Source: Paenibacillus xylanilyticus (lineage in GTDB: Bacteria > Bacillota > Bacilli > Paenibacillales > Paenibacillaceae). From it: 64,000 bases of DNA. Position 1 is the first letter of the stretch. Each line of letters opens with the position of its first letter. The DNA is taken from positions 372,001 through 436,000 of the forward strand of contig NZ_JABMCB010000201.1 in the NCBI RefSeq assembly GCF_013359935.1. Reading direction: 5' to 3'. The position numbers and the translations under genes are program-made. Below the pieces are notes generated by a model. It saw only the letters and a list, made by a program, of their open reading frames with translations, was not told the DNA's origin and made no database searches. This document shows, one piece after another, positions 42,121-50,731 of this stretch.

Positions 42121-42936
42121 ATGAATACCGTTCTTCGTCACAAGGGATGGACTTGGGGATTCCGCAGTACTGTATTGCTATACTTTATCGTACTCATTGT
42201 GCTTCCGATTATCGGTGTGTACGTCAATTCCTTCTCCGAAGGATGGAGCAATTTTGCCGAAAGCATTATGGATCCGATTGCATGGAAAGCTGTATTGCTG
42301 ACGGTTCGGCTGGCTATAGTTGCAACACTGATTAACGTAGTTCTGGGCACGATGATTGCCTGGGTGCTTACGCGTTATCGTTTCTTAGGAAGATCGTTTC
42401 TGAACAGTCTCGTAGATCTGCCTTTCGCACTTCCGACTGCGGTTGGTGGACTGATGATTATGCTGCTGCTGGGTCCGGTCAGTGCCGTGGGCAAACTGGC
42501 TGAAACCATGGGTTTTGAGATTGTGTTTCATCAGCCGGCGATTGTCATTGCGATGACCTTTGTAACGTTTCCATTTGTGATTCGTGCGGTGCAGCCTTTG
42601 CTTGAAGAGATCGACCCTTCCGAGGAAGAGGCCTCCTACACCATGGGGGCATCAAAGGCTCGTACGTTCAGGCAGGTGATTCTGCCATCGATGGCTCCGG
42701 GTATGATCAGCGGTGGTATGCTCGCTTTCTCCAGAGCCCTTGCAGAATTCGGTGCAGTTGTACTGGTGGCGGGCAATATACCGGGCAGAACGCTGACGGC
42801 TTCCGTGTTTATCTACGGCGAAATTGAAAGTGATAACCCTACGGGTGCAGCGGCTGTATCCGTGCTGCTCCTGACGCTCTCTTTCCTGATCCTCTGGCTG
42901 ATTAATCTGGTGCAGATGCGGGGGAGAAGACGATGA
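42121..42936 (+). CDS. cysT: Sulfate/thiosulfate ABC transporter permease CysT
   Basis: A 271-residue permease (CysU/CysT) with about six membrane segments. The permease motif EEEASYTMGASKARTFRQVI has the EAA loop. NSLVDLPFALPTAVGGLMI and FSRALAEFGAVVLVAGNIP are typical of CysT. I chose ATG 42121 with GGGAGGGAA upstream; an in-frame ATG at 42058 gives a longer form. It overlaps cysW by four bases. Confidence 0.92.
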   Translation: MNTVLRHKGWTWGFRSTVLLYFIVLIVLPIIGVYVNSFSEGWSNFAESIMDPIAWKAVLLTVRLAIVATLINVVLGTMIAWVLTRYRFLGRSFLNSLVDLPFALPTAVGGLMIMLLLGPVSAVGKLAETMGFEIVFHQPAIVIAMTFVTFPFVIRAVQPLLEEIDPSEEEASYTMGASKARTFRQVILPSMAPGMISGGMLAFSRALAEFGAVVLVAGNIPGRTLTASVFIYGEIESDNPTGAAAVSVLLLTLSFLILWLINLVQMRGRRR

Positions 42937-43730
42937 GGCGGTTATTGATCGGACTGACGTTTGCGGTATTTATTGTACTTCTGATTATTCCTCTGGGACG
43001 CATTTTTATCGGAGCATTTGAAGATGGTGCAGGAGGTTTCCTGGATGGGCTGATGCGCCCTGAGGCGCTGCACGCCTTGATGATGACTGGACTTGTTGTG
43101 CTGGTCGTCACGCTGTTAAATACATTGTTCGGCATTATGATGGCAATTTACCTTGTACGTGCTGGTTGGCTTAGCGACCGGATCAAAGGGTTGCTTAACA
43201 GCATTGTGGACCTGCCTTATGCGGTGTCGCCTGTCATTGGTGGGTTAATGATTGTATTGCTGCTGGGGCCGAACAGCATCATGGGTGCTTTTTTTGAAGG
43301 AATAGGATTCAATGTGGTCTATGCCTTCCCTGGCATGGTCATTGCAACGTTGTTTGTCACCTTTCCGCTGATGGTCAGGGAGGTTATGCCTGTCCTGCAG
43401 GAACTCGGTTCACAGCAGGAAGAGGCTGCGTCTACACTTGGCGCTTATGGATGGAGAACGTTCTGGAGCGTTACCTGGCCATCCATCCGCTGGGCTGTTG
43501 TATACGGACTTGTCCTTACCGTGGCGCGGTCGCTCGGGGAGTTCGGTGCAGTGCTTGTGGTGTCCGGCAATATTATGAACAAAACGCAGACGGCAACAAC
43601 GCTTGTTTATCAGGATGTTGAGAATTTTAATGTCTCTGCCGCAAATGGTGTGGCATTGGTACTGGTTACCTTCTCCGTTGGGCTGCTGCTCATGATGGAA
43701 TGGGCCAAAAAGCGAAAGGAAGTGCATTGA
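42933..43730 (+). CDS. cysW: Sulfate ABC transporter permease CysW
   Basis: A 265-residue permease partner of CysT. NSIVDLPYAVSPVIGGLMIV, the EAA loop EEAASTLGAYGWRTFWSV and ARSLGEFGAVLVVSGNI match. ATG 42933 overlaps the cysT stop (ATGA). Six membrane segments. One base separates its stop from cysA. Confidence 0.92.
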   Translation: MRRLLIGLTFAVFIVLLIIPLGRIFIGAFEDGAGGFLDGLMRPEALHALMMTGLVVLVVTLLNTLFGIMMAIYLVRAGWLSDRIKGLLNSIVDLPYAVSPVIGGLMIVLLLGPNSIMGAFFEGIGFNVVYAFPGMVIATLFVTFPLMVREVMPVLQELGSQQEEAASTLGAYGWRTFWSVTWPSIRWAVVYGLVLTVARSLGEFGAVLVVSGNIMNKTQTATTLVYQDVENFNVSAANGVALVLVTFSVGLLLMMEWAKKRKEVH

Positions 43731-43731
43731 G

Positions 43732-44796
43732 ATGCATGTGGAAGTCCGTGATCTGAACAAACATTTCGGTCAATTTCATGCGGTAAAAGATGTCTCGTTC
43801 GATATTGCCAAAGGCCATCTGATCGGTTTGCTGGGACCCAGCGGAGGCGGGAAAACGTCCATTCTGCGCATGCTCGCTGGTCTGGAAAGCCCCGGCTCAG
43901 GGGAAATTCGCTTTCACGGTAAGGTCGTGAATCATCTGCCTCCGCAGGAGCGGGGAATTGGATTTGTATTTCAGAACTATGCACTGTTTAAACATATGAC
44001 TGTATTTGATAATATCGCCTTCGGACTCAAGGTCAAAAAAACACCCAAAGCCCAGATTCGTGAACGGGTCATGGAGCTTGTTGAACTGACCGGGCTGAAA
44101 GGTTTTGAACATCGCTATCCGCATCAACTGTCCGGTGGACAGCGTCAGCGTGTAGCCTTTGCACGGGCTTTGGCTCCAGAACCGCAGCTGCTGCTGCTGG
44201 ATGAACCTTTTGCGGCCATTGACGCCAAGATTCGCCAAGAGCTGCGTTCGTGGTTGAGAGAGTTGATCGAGCGGGTCGGAATCACTTCGATATTTGTAAC
44301 CCATGACCAGGATGAAGCGATCGAAGTCGCCGACGAGATTATGATTATCAGTCAAGGCCGGCTCGAGCAAAAAGGAACACCGTGGGATATCTACAAAAAT
44401 CCGCAGACGCCATTTGTAGCAACCTTTATCGGAGAATCTACCGTTGTGGAGGATGCCTCACAGCTGAAAGGGTTTGAACATGCGGTAGAGGGAGAACATA
44501 CACGTGCGCTGATTCGTCCGGAGTATATCGAGATTGGTCTGAAAAACGAATTCTCGATGCTATCCGCTACCGAGAAGGGCATTGTGAAGCATCTTCACTT
44601 CCGTGGTAGTGAGTGGATGGTTGAAGTCGAGGTACAGGGTCACAAGCTGATCACATACCGTTCTCTTGAGAAAACAACGCTGGAGATCGGTCAGCAAATT
44701 CGGGTGCTTGTGCACCGGGCTTACCTGTTTAATGACACGGATAGCTGGGTTGTCGAGAATCGTTTGAAGGAAGATCCAATGCCGGTCATGATCTAA
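43732..44796 (+). CDS. cysA: Sulfate ABC transporter ATPase CysA
   Basis: A 354-residue ATPase. Walker A GPSGGGKTSILRMLAG, signature LSGGQRQRVAFARALAPEP and Walker B LLLLDEPFAAIDAKIR, with the H-loop VTHDQDEAIEVADEI. The TOBE-type C-terminal domain (RPEYIEIGL...) is intact. ATG 43732 has GAAAGGAAGTG upstream. It powers CysTW. Confidence 0.94.
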   Translation: MHVEVRDLNKHFGQFHAVKDVSFDIAKGHLIGLLGPSGGGKTSILRMLAGLESPGSGEIRFHGKVVNHLPPQERGIGFVFQNYALFKHMTVFDNIAFGLKVKKTPKAQIRERVMELVELTGLKGFEHRYPHQLSGGQRQRVAFARALAPEPQLLLLDEPFAAIDAKIRQELRSWLRELIERVGITSIFVTHDQDEAIEVADEIMIISQGRLEQKGTPWDIYKNPQTPFVATFIGESTVVEDASQLKGFEHAVEGEHTRALIRPEYIEIGLKNEFSMLSATEKGIVKHLHFRGSEWMVEVEVQGHKLITYRSLEKTTLEIGQQIRVLVHRAYLFNDTDSWVVENRLKEDPMPVMI

Positions 44797-44821
44797 AATG
44801 CGCCCGAAAGAGAGGCTGCCC

Positions 44822-45886
44822 ATGCAGACGATGAAGAAGAAAAGAATCCCCCCCTTATATGCTGTCCTTATGCTTCTGCTCGTCTGCATGACCGTAGGAT
44901 GCAGCAACCAGGAAGCGGAAGGCGAACAGAATGGACCCTCTGCAGGTGAACAATCCAATACGCTGGTCATTGGTGCATACAGTGTTGCCAAAGACGCTGT
45001 GGGAGAGCTGCTGCCGAAGTTCAAGAAGGAATGGAAAGCCCAAACCGGACAAACGGTTAACTTCCAGGAATCCTATGAAGCCTCTGGTACCCAGGCAAGA
45101 GCTATTGTTGGTGGGTTCGAGGCCGATGTAGCACTGCTCGCCATGGAAAGTGATATCGACAAACTGGTCAAGGCCGATCTGGTGACCTCCGATTGGAAAC
45201 AGGCTCCGAATGACGGCATGATTACCCGCTCCATCGTTGTTCTCGGAACAAGAGATGGCAATCCGCTTGGTATTCGTGATTTTGAAGATTTGACCAAGCC
45301 GGGAGTCAAGGTACTGTATCCCAATCCCAAAACGTCAGGCGGAGCCCAGTGGGATATCAATGCGATCTATGGAGCAGGATTGAAGCTGTCAGAAGCAAAT
45401 GGCCAGAAGGACCCTGCCGCTGCCAAGGCTTTTCTGGAGAAGGTGCATAAGAATGTGGAGTCACTGGACAAGAGCGGCCGATCTTCCATGGCAGCATTTG
45501 AGTATGGTGTCGGTGATGTCATCGTCACTTATGAGAATGAATTGCTTGCCCGCATTGCCCAGGGTGTAAAGTATGATATCGTTGTACCGAAAAATACGAT
45601 TCTGATTGAAAATCCGGCGGTCGTGGTGGATAAATATGCGGATAAACACGGGAATCGCGAATTGGCTGAAGCTTTTGTGGATTATCTGCGAACACCTGAA
45701 GCTCAGCGTATTTTTGCCAAGCATGGCTTTCGTTCGGTAGATCCTGAAGTGTTTGCGGAGACCGAATCCACGTTTCCAACGCCTGAAGGCCTGTTTGATA
45801 TCAACTACCTGGGTGGTTGGGACGAAGTGCGCAGTACATTGTATTCCAAACGCGGAGTTTGGTATCAGGTGCTCGCGGGATTGTGA
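44822..45886 (+). CDS. sbp: Sulfate-binding lipoprotein (Sbp/CysP)
   Basis: A 354-residue lipoprotein: signal peptide ends in VCMTVGC. IGAYSVAKDAVGELLPKFKK, YEASGTQARAIVGGFEADVA and NPKTSGGAQWDINAIYG are typical of the sulfate-binding family, and the C-terminus LGGWDEVRSTLYSKRG matches. I take ATG 44822 after GAGAGG; an ATG at 44798 has no site. It is the last gene of cysTWA-sbp, whereas many operons place sbp first. Confidence 0.92.
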   Translation: MQTMKKKRIPPLYAVLMLLLVCMTVGCSNQEAEGEQNGPSAGEQSNTLVIGAYSVAKDAVGELLPKFKKEWKAQTGQTVNFQESYEASGTQARAIVGGFEADVALLAMESDIDKLVKADLVTSDWKQAPNDGMITRSIVVLGTRDGNPLGIRDFEDLTKPGVKVLYPNPKTSGGAQWDINAIYGAGLKLSEANGQKDPAAAKAFLEKVHKNVESLDKSGRSSMAAFEYGVGDVIVTYENELLARIAQGVKYDIVVPKNTILIENPAVVVDKYADKHGNRELAEAFVDYLRTPEAQRIFAKHGFRSVDPEVFAETESTFPTPEGLFDINYLGGWDEVRSTLYSKRGVWYQVLAGL

Positions 45887-45917
45887 TTGGTGGCGTGTTA
45901 TCCAAGGATTGACATGA

Positions 45918-45958
45918 GGCCTTCATTTCGCTGAATATAGTAGAGATGAAGGCTTTTT
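45918..45958 (+). terminator. Terminator after the cys operon
   Basis: GCCTTCAT / ATGAAGGC with a 19-base loop, followed by TTTTT. Confidence 0.85.
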
Positions 45959-46029
45959 GCTGTAAATGGAAATCATAGAGTAGTGTGCAGATCACGTGTC
46001 TGGAGGGTCTTGCAGAAAGGTGTGAGATA

Positions 46030-46476
46030 ATGAGTACAGAGATCAAATTATCCCAGAGTACGGCAATTCGGTTGGAACAAGCCCGTGGTAAGGGCATGTC
46101 TGACGCTGCGATCCTGAGGGCTATACAGGCCAAGGACGTGGCAGCTTTTGACGCGGTATCCGAAGAGGATTACAAATACGATGAATTTTTCTCGTATGCG
46201 GACGAGCACGGCGAGAACCTGGAAGCAGCAGTTCAAGATGGCTATCGGATTACATTTAACACCCGTGGCGGACTCGGAATCTGGGTGGAGAAGGCGTTTG
46301 GTTTACAACCGGACCGTGATTTCACGGTCGGTGAGGGCATTGTAACCGGATTGAAGTTGAACCCGGAGCAGGCAGAAGTGCTGGCGAAGCGTCTTGCCTC
46401 GAATTGGGTCATTACGGATTCGAAGGATGTGCCTGAGGGTCAGGAACTGACACTTAAATTGCGTGCCTTGGTCTAG
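46030..46476 (+). CDS. Protein of unknown function
   Basis: A 148-residue acidic, soluble protein with no signal peptide. The N-terminal half is helical (IKLSQSTAIRLEQARGKGMS, then DAAILRAIQAKDVAAFD); the C-terminal half is beta-like (GYRITFNTRGGLGIWVEKAF). I do not recognise a family. Start ATG 46030 after AAAGGTGTG. A single gene between terminators, so it is a clean orphan unit. Confidence 0.75.
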   Translation: MSTEIKLSQSTAIRLEQARGKGMSDAAILRAIQAKDVAAFDAVSEEDYKYDEFFSYADEHGENLEAAVQDGYRITFNTRGGLGIWVEKAFGLQPDRDFTVGEGIVTGLKLNPEQAEVLAKRLASNWVITDSKDVPEGQELTLKLRALV

Positions 46477-46531
46477 GCGACAAGCGGACCGAACGGAAGT
46501 TACATACGCTGACTACATGGAGTCAGAGATC

Positions 46532-46581
46532 AGGCTTTCCCTGGTGCAGGATTTGAACTGCTTAGGGAAGGCTTTTTTTTG
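46532..46581 (+). terminator. Terminator after the orphan gene
   Basis: AGGCTTTCCCT / AGGGAAGGCTT stem (two G-U pairs) with a long loop and eight T residues. Confidence 0.85.
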
Positions 46582-46646
46582 CAAAAGCAAAGGGTGAGGA
46601 TTACAATTTAGGAAACCAAGTTTGGATGAGAGAGGGGATCACCATA

Positions 46647-47429
46647 TTGAATCAGCTGACATTCTTAGGAACCGGGGATGCCATGGGCGTGCCGCGTGTC
46701 TACTGTGATTGCGCAGTCTGCACAGAGGCCCGCCTAACCGGGATCAACCGGCGTAAACGCTCTTCTGTTCTGATCCATTCAGATGGCGAAGGGGTATCGT
46801 TTATGATTGACTGCGGACCAGACTGGAGATCACAGATGGAGGACCAAGGATTGCGTATGGTGGATACGTTATTAGTGACACATGCGCATTTTGACCATAT
46901 TGGAGGTTTGCCGGAATGGGCGGATGCCTGCCGCTGGCTGGGGGTTAAGGGTAAACTGTACGCACCGCGTGAAGTGATCGCAACCATTCAGAGTCAATTT
47001 CCTTGGCTGAGCCGGCACATGGACTTTCTGGAAACGGATGATGATATCCAGCTTGGCGGATGGAACGTGCATTCCTGGAAGGTCTGTCACGGTAAAAACG
47101 GTTATTCCTATGCGTATCGTCTAGAACGGGAAGGGTATAGCTGGGCATATTGTTCGGATGCCATTGATCTGAAGGAGACAGAGAAAGAGCCACTGTACGG
47201 GCTGAATCTTTTGGTGCTGGGAACGAGCTTTGTCCATGAGCTTGCGGAGTTTTCCACACGTTCCGTGTATGATATGCGGGAGGCGCAGGAGCTGCTGCGG
47301 GAAGTGAAACCAGAGCGCACTTATTTTACCCATATGTCTCATGACGTGGATGTACAGCAAAACTACAATTTGGACTCAGGTATTACGCTGGCGCTTGCAG
47401 GCATGAAGGTACCACTTGGGACAATATAA
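46647..47429 (+). CDS. MBL-fold hydrolase, PhnP-like
   Basis: A 260-residue metallo-beta-lactamase-fold phosphodiesterase. LTFLGTGDAMGVPRVYCDCAVC places the Cys-pair of PhnP-type proteins at the N-terminus; VTHAHFDHIGGLP is the metal motif, and FTHMSHDVD gives a further His/Asp pair. The start is TTG 46647 after GAGGGGATC; an ATG at 46626 adds seven residues with poorer spacing. Activity on cyclic phosphate or nucleotide esters is plausible; the natural substrate is not visible. Two in-frame cysteines fit a structural zinc site. Confidence 0.8.
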   Translation: MNQLTFLGTGDAMGVPRVYCDCAVCTEARLTGINRRKRSSVLIHSDGEGVSFMIDCGPDWRSQMEDQGLRMVDTLLVTHAHFDHIGGLPEWADACRWLGVKGKLYAPREVIATIQSQFPWLSRHMDFLETDDDIQLGGWNVHSWKVCHGKNGYSYAYRLEREGYSWAYCSDAIDLKETEKEPLYGLNLLVLGTSFVHELAEFSTRSVYDMREAQELLREVKPERTYFTHMSHDVDVQQNYNLDSGITLALAGMKVPLGTI

Positions 47430-47588
47430 ATTGAAATTCGTATAGATCAACTGAAAAATAAATTCAGAAGAGCGTATCCTTTGCAGGAGGTTCTTCGTTT
47501 ACATAGTGTAAGACCATAAGAGTAAGTTGTCGAAGAGTAAGTCATTGAAGCAAGATCAATCAGGAACCAACAAAGGGGGGCCCCCAAC

Positions 47589-48455
47589 ATGGCCTTTGTG
47601 AAGTCCGTGGATTGCAGAATCAACAGACCACATGATAACAGTAAACAGGTTGAACCATATATCCAGCCCGGTAATCAAGCCGACTGCACGCTGGAACAAA
47701 ATATTGAAAATGCGCTGCCGAGCCTGCTGGGTTCCCTGTACGCCTATTGTCTGTCTTTGACAGGTTCAGTCTGGGAAACAGAGGATCTGGTTCAGGATAC
47801 CTGTGTGAAAGTACTGTCGTCTTCGGCAATGCAGACCTTCGGTACAAAACAGGAGATGAACTGGGAAGCTTACCTGATCCGGATCGCACGCAACACGTGG
47901 ATTGACGTGATCCGAAAGCGGGAGAAATTGGCTTCCAAACTGGATAGCATGAAACCGTTAATGCAGGAGTTTGCAGAGGAAGAGCGATTTGAGGAGATTG
48001 AGTCTGCCATACGAATCCTTGTCCATGAGCTGCCACCGTGGCAGCGAGCGATATATATATTACGCGATGTAATGAGTTATACGACGGCAGAGACTGCGGA
48101 GATGCTGGATACATCGGAAGGAGCGGTCAAAGCTGCGCTAAATCGGGCCCGCTCTGCCCTGGATCGTGTGAGACGCAGTCGCCAGGAAATGGAGACCGAA
48201 GAAGCGAGTGGAGCAGGTGAAGATTCACAAAACGCGGAGCAGCTGCGAAGTTATTTGATGGCTTTTCGTAGTGGAGATACCGCGCGTCTGATTGATCTGT
48301 GCCTGAGCCGCACCGATGACCCAATGGCAGTGGCAGGAACCATCCTGCAGCAGTCTTTGCCGTCTCAATCGATGCAGCCAATGTATGGGTATTCATACTC
48401 CAGCGTGAACTCGATGTCATATGGAGGAGGGTACGCTATCAACATGGTTGCTTAA
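47589..48455 (+). CDS. ECF-type sigma factor with long C-terminal extension
   Basis: A 288-residue sigma-70 family protein. The sigma-2 region (GSLYAYCLSLTGSVWETEDL and AYLIRIARNTWIDVIRKREK) and sigma-4 region (RAIYILRDVMSYTTAETAEM) are present at residues 45-120 and 145-195. Beyond residue 200 comes an extra domain and a Tyr/Ser/Gly-rich tail (YGYSYSSVNSMSYGGGYA). No anti-sigma gene adjoins. The gene for a ClpP paralogue starts 17 bp downstream, so the two are likely cotranscribed. ATG 47589 follows AAAGGGGGG. Confidence 0.8.
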   Translation: MAFVKSVDCRINRPHDNSKQVEPYIQPGNQADCTLEQNIENALPSLLGSLYAYCLSLTGSVWETEDLVQDTCVKVLSSSAMQTFGTKQEMNWEAYLIRIARNTWIDVIRKREKLASKLDSMKPLMQEFAEEERFEEIESAIRILVHELPPWQRAIYILRDVMSYTTAETAEMLDTSEGAVKAALNRARSALDRVRRSRQEMETEEASGAGEDSQNAEQLRSYLMAFRSGDTARLIDLCLSRTDDPMAVAGTILQQSLPSQSMQPMYGYSYSSVNSMSYGGGYAINMVA

Positions 48456-48472
48456 ACCGGGAGGCAAAAGGC

Positions 48473-49054
48473 ATGAACCATGTACCTTATGTAGTTGAAC
48501 AAACAGCCCGCGGCGAGCGGAGCTATGATATTTATTCACGATTGTTAAAAGATCGGATCATTATGGTATCCGGAGAGATTGAGGACCAGATGGCGAATGC
48601 CATCGTGGCACAGTTATTGTTTCTGACCGCAGAGGACCCGGAAAAGGATATTCAGATGTATATCAACAGTCCTGGTGGATCCGTAACTGCCGGATTTTCG
48701 ATCTATGACACGATGCAATTTGTGAAGCCGGACATTTCAACGATCTGCACAGGCATGGCCGCGAGCTTCGGTACGATTTTGCTGGTCGGTGGAACCAAAG
48801 GGAAACGACTGGCTCTGCCAAACAGTGAGATCATGATCCATCAACCGCACGGGGGTACGCGCGGGCAGGCATCGGATATGCTGATTCACGCAAACCGGAT
48901 CATTCAGCACCGTCAGCGGCTCAATAAGCTGCTAGCAGACCATACAGGACAATCGCTGGAGCGGATTGAGCGAGATTCGGATCGGGACTATTTCTTGACC
49001 GCAGAGGAAGCGGTAGAGTATGGATTGGTGGATAAAGTGATATCTAGCACCTGA
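48473..49054 (+). CDS. clpP: ClpP-family serine protease
   Basis: A 193-residue proteolytic subunit with the full triad: S98 in GMAASFG, H123 in MIHQPHGG and D172. The Gly-rich INSPGGSVTAGFSIYDTMQF is canonical. ATG 48473 follows GGGAGG. Since it lies behind a sigma factor, and the core clpP is often elsewhere, it may be a second ClpP; this window alone cannot tell. It would act with a Clp ATPase such as ClpX or ClpC. Confidence 0.95.
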   Translation: MNHVPYVVEQTARGERSYDIYSRLLKDRIIMVSGEIEDQMANAIVAQLLFLTAEDPEKDIQMYINSPGGSVTAGFSIYDTMQFVKPDISTICTGMAASFGTILLVGGTKGKRLALPNSEIMIHQPHGGTRGQASDMLIHANRIIQHRQRLNKLLADHTGQSLERIERDSDRDYFLTAEEAVEYGLVDKVISST

Positions 49055-49097
49055 GTAAGCAAGCTTTGCAATTTCACAAAATAGGAACGAATAATGG

Positions 49098-49133
49098 AGC
49101 CCGGAAGGTCATTTGACTTCCGGGTTCTTGGTT
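49098..49133 (+). terminator. Terminator after clpP
   Basis: CCCGGAAG / CTTCCGGG with a 9-base loop and T-rich tail. Confidence 0.85.
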
Positions 49134-49186
49134 CGTTTACTGTAACTTCTCTTTAATTACCGCAATCAGTGAAAACGTAGTGGGGC

Positions 49187-50611
49187 CTAATCATTCCTTT
49201 TAGCGAGCTCGACGAGTCTGTGCATACCTTCACGGATCTGCTGTTCGTGTGCATAGGAGAAGGACAAGCGCAGCTTGCGGCTGGCGGAAGCATCCGAAGG
49301 ATCAAATACCGTTCCCGGTACAAAAGCGACGGAATGCTCCATACACTGGTGAAGCAATCGGCCCGTATCAACGTCTTCCGGAAGCTCCACCCAGATATTG
49401 AGTCCACCCTCAGGCTGGGTCCAAGTCCAGTCCGTTTCCTGCAGGCACTGTTCCATAACTTCCATTCGTAATTGTATGGCGGTGCGCAGCTTGGATAAGT
49501 GCTGATGCATGCGCGGAGATTGAAAATAACGGAGAAAGAGCTTCTGGTTCAAAAGGGGTGATCCGTTATCCGCCAATGCTTTTACCGCCTGTAATCCAGG
49601 CATAAACCGGGGGCGGCACATAATTGCCGCAATTCGCAGACCAGGTACAACATACTTGCTGTAGCTGCGAATGTAGAGTGTATGTCCTGTCGTGTCGTAC
49701 GTAAAGATCGGTGCCGGAGGTTTATCTTTAAAATAAATATCATAAGTGCTGTCGTCCTCGACGAGAAAACATCCATATTGTTCCGCCAGTTCAGGCAGTT
49801 GTTTCCGCTGTTCGGTTGGAATATTAATGCCGGTTGGATTCTGAAAGGTAGGCGTCATGTAAAAAAGGCGCGGCTTCTCCGTCTTCATCAGATGCTCAAT
49901 CTGCTCCAGATCATAACCCTCCGGATGTATATCCGTAAAGATCAGGCGTGCACCCTGTTTGCGGAAAATTTCCATGGCAGGTCCGTAGGTTGGTCTTTCC
50001 ATCAGAACCCGGTCACCCGGTCTGACCAAACTACGGGAGATCAGATCGATGGCCTGCTGTGCGCCCGAGGTGATGAGCACTTCTTCTGCCGAGATATAAA
50101 ATCGTTCTTTCAGCGTCAGATGGCTTGCCAGCGCACTACGGAGTTCCAAATCACCCTGAATGGTAGAGTATGTACCGAGCAGGCGGGGATACTGATCCAG
50201 CAAATCACGCATGAGTTCTCCCCAGTATCGGTTGGGCAGCAGGGCCGGGTCGATCAGTGACTTGGAAAACTGGTATTCCGCTTCAAGAGACTGCACGCGA
50301 GCGAGTGAATCCCAATGCAGCCAGGCGGAGACAGCAGGGTCATCTGCCTGATCTGCTACAGGCGAAGGGTCGGCAGGGCTGACATAGTAACCGGACTTGT
50401 CCTTGACGTACACAATCCCGCGTTCCTTTAACTCCTGATATGCTTTGAAAACCGTAAGCCGATGTACACCGAGCTGTTCGGACAGGCTTCGCACAGACGG
50501 AAGTTTTTCATGTTCGGCCCACTCTCCCGCCTCGATACGTACCACAAGATAATGAACCACCTGCTCATATAGTTTGAGGCTGTTATCTGTCATCAACATG
50601 GCTTTGCCCAC
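49187..50611 (-). CDS. MocR-type regulator (GntR HTH plus aminotransferase domain)
   Basis: A 474-residue regulator. The winged HTH spans residues about 10-80 (LPSVRSLSEQLGVHRLTVFK). The class I aminotransferase domain contains MTPTFQNPTGINIP and SYSKYVVPGLR with the PLP lysine. GTG 50611 is spaced properly from AAAGGAG; GTG 50620 touches the site. It is divergent from an EamA exporter at 50732, which it probably controls. Its intergenic region carries direct repeats. Effector unknown. Confidence 0.9.
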   Translation of the reverse strand: MGKAMLMTDNSLKLYEQVVHYLVVRIEAGEWAEHEKLPSVRSLSEQLGVHRLTVFKAYQELKERGIVYVKDKSGYYVSPADPSPVADQADDPAVSAWLHWDSLARVQSLEAEYQFSKSLIDPALLPNRYWGELMRDLLDQYPRLLGTYSTIQGDLELRSALASHLTLKERFYISAEEVLITSGAQQAIDLISRSLVRPGDRVLMERPTYGPAMEIFRKQGARLIFTDIHPEGYDLEQIEHLMKTEKPRLFYMTPTFQNPTGINIPTEQRKQLPELAEQYGCFLVEDDSTYDIYFKDKPPAPIFTYDTTGHTLYIRSYSKYVVPGLRIAAIMCRPRFMPGLQAVKALADNGSPLLNQKLFLRYFQSPRMHQHLSKLRTAIQLRMEVMEQCLQETDWTWTQPEGGLNIWVELPEDVDTGRLLHQCMEHSVAFVPGTVFDPSDASASRKLRLSFSYAHEQQIREGMHRLVELAKRND

Positions 50612-50658
50612 CCGACTCACGCTCCTTTTGGACTCTATTGTAACAGGAAATGAGAGTG

Positions 50659-50688
50659 TTCTGTTCTGTTTTATTCATTCTGTTCTGT
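50659..50688. promoter_or_regulatory. Direct repeat operator between mocR and the exporter
   Basis: TTCTGTTCTGT occurs at 50659-50669 and again at 50678-50688, start-to-start distance 19 bp (about two helical turns). Paired direct repeats are the usual binding site for MocR dimers. The repeat lies between the divergent starts of the regulator and exporter genes. Confidence 0.6.
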
Positions 50689-50731
50689 AGACAGTGCTAT
50701 ATGATGGAGAACAGATGAAGGAGGGGCTAGC

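Noticed and set aside
47518..47550. Direct repeat AAGAGTAAGT before the sigma factor gene
   Set aside because: Two 10-bp copies about 16 bp apart with no clear promoter context; too short to interpret.
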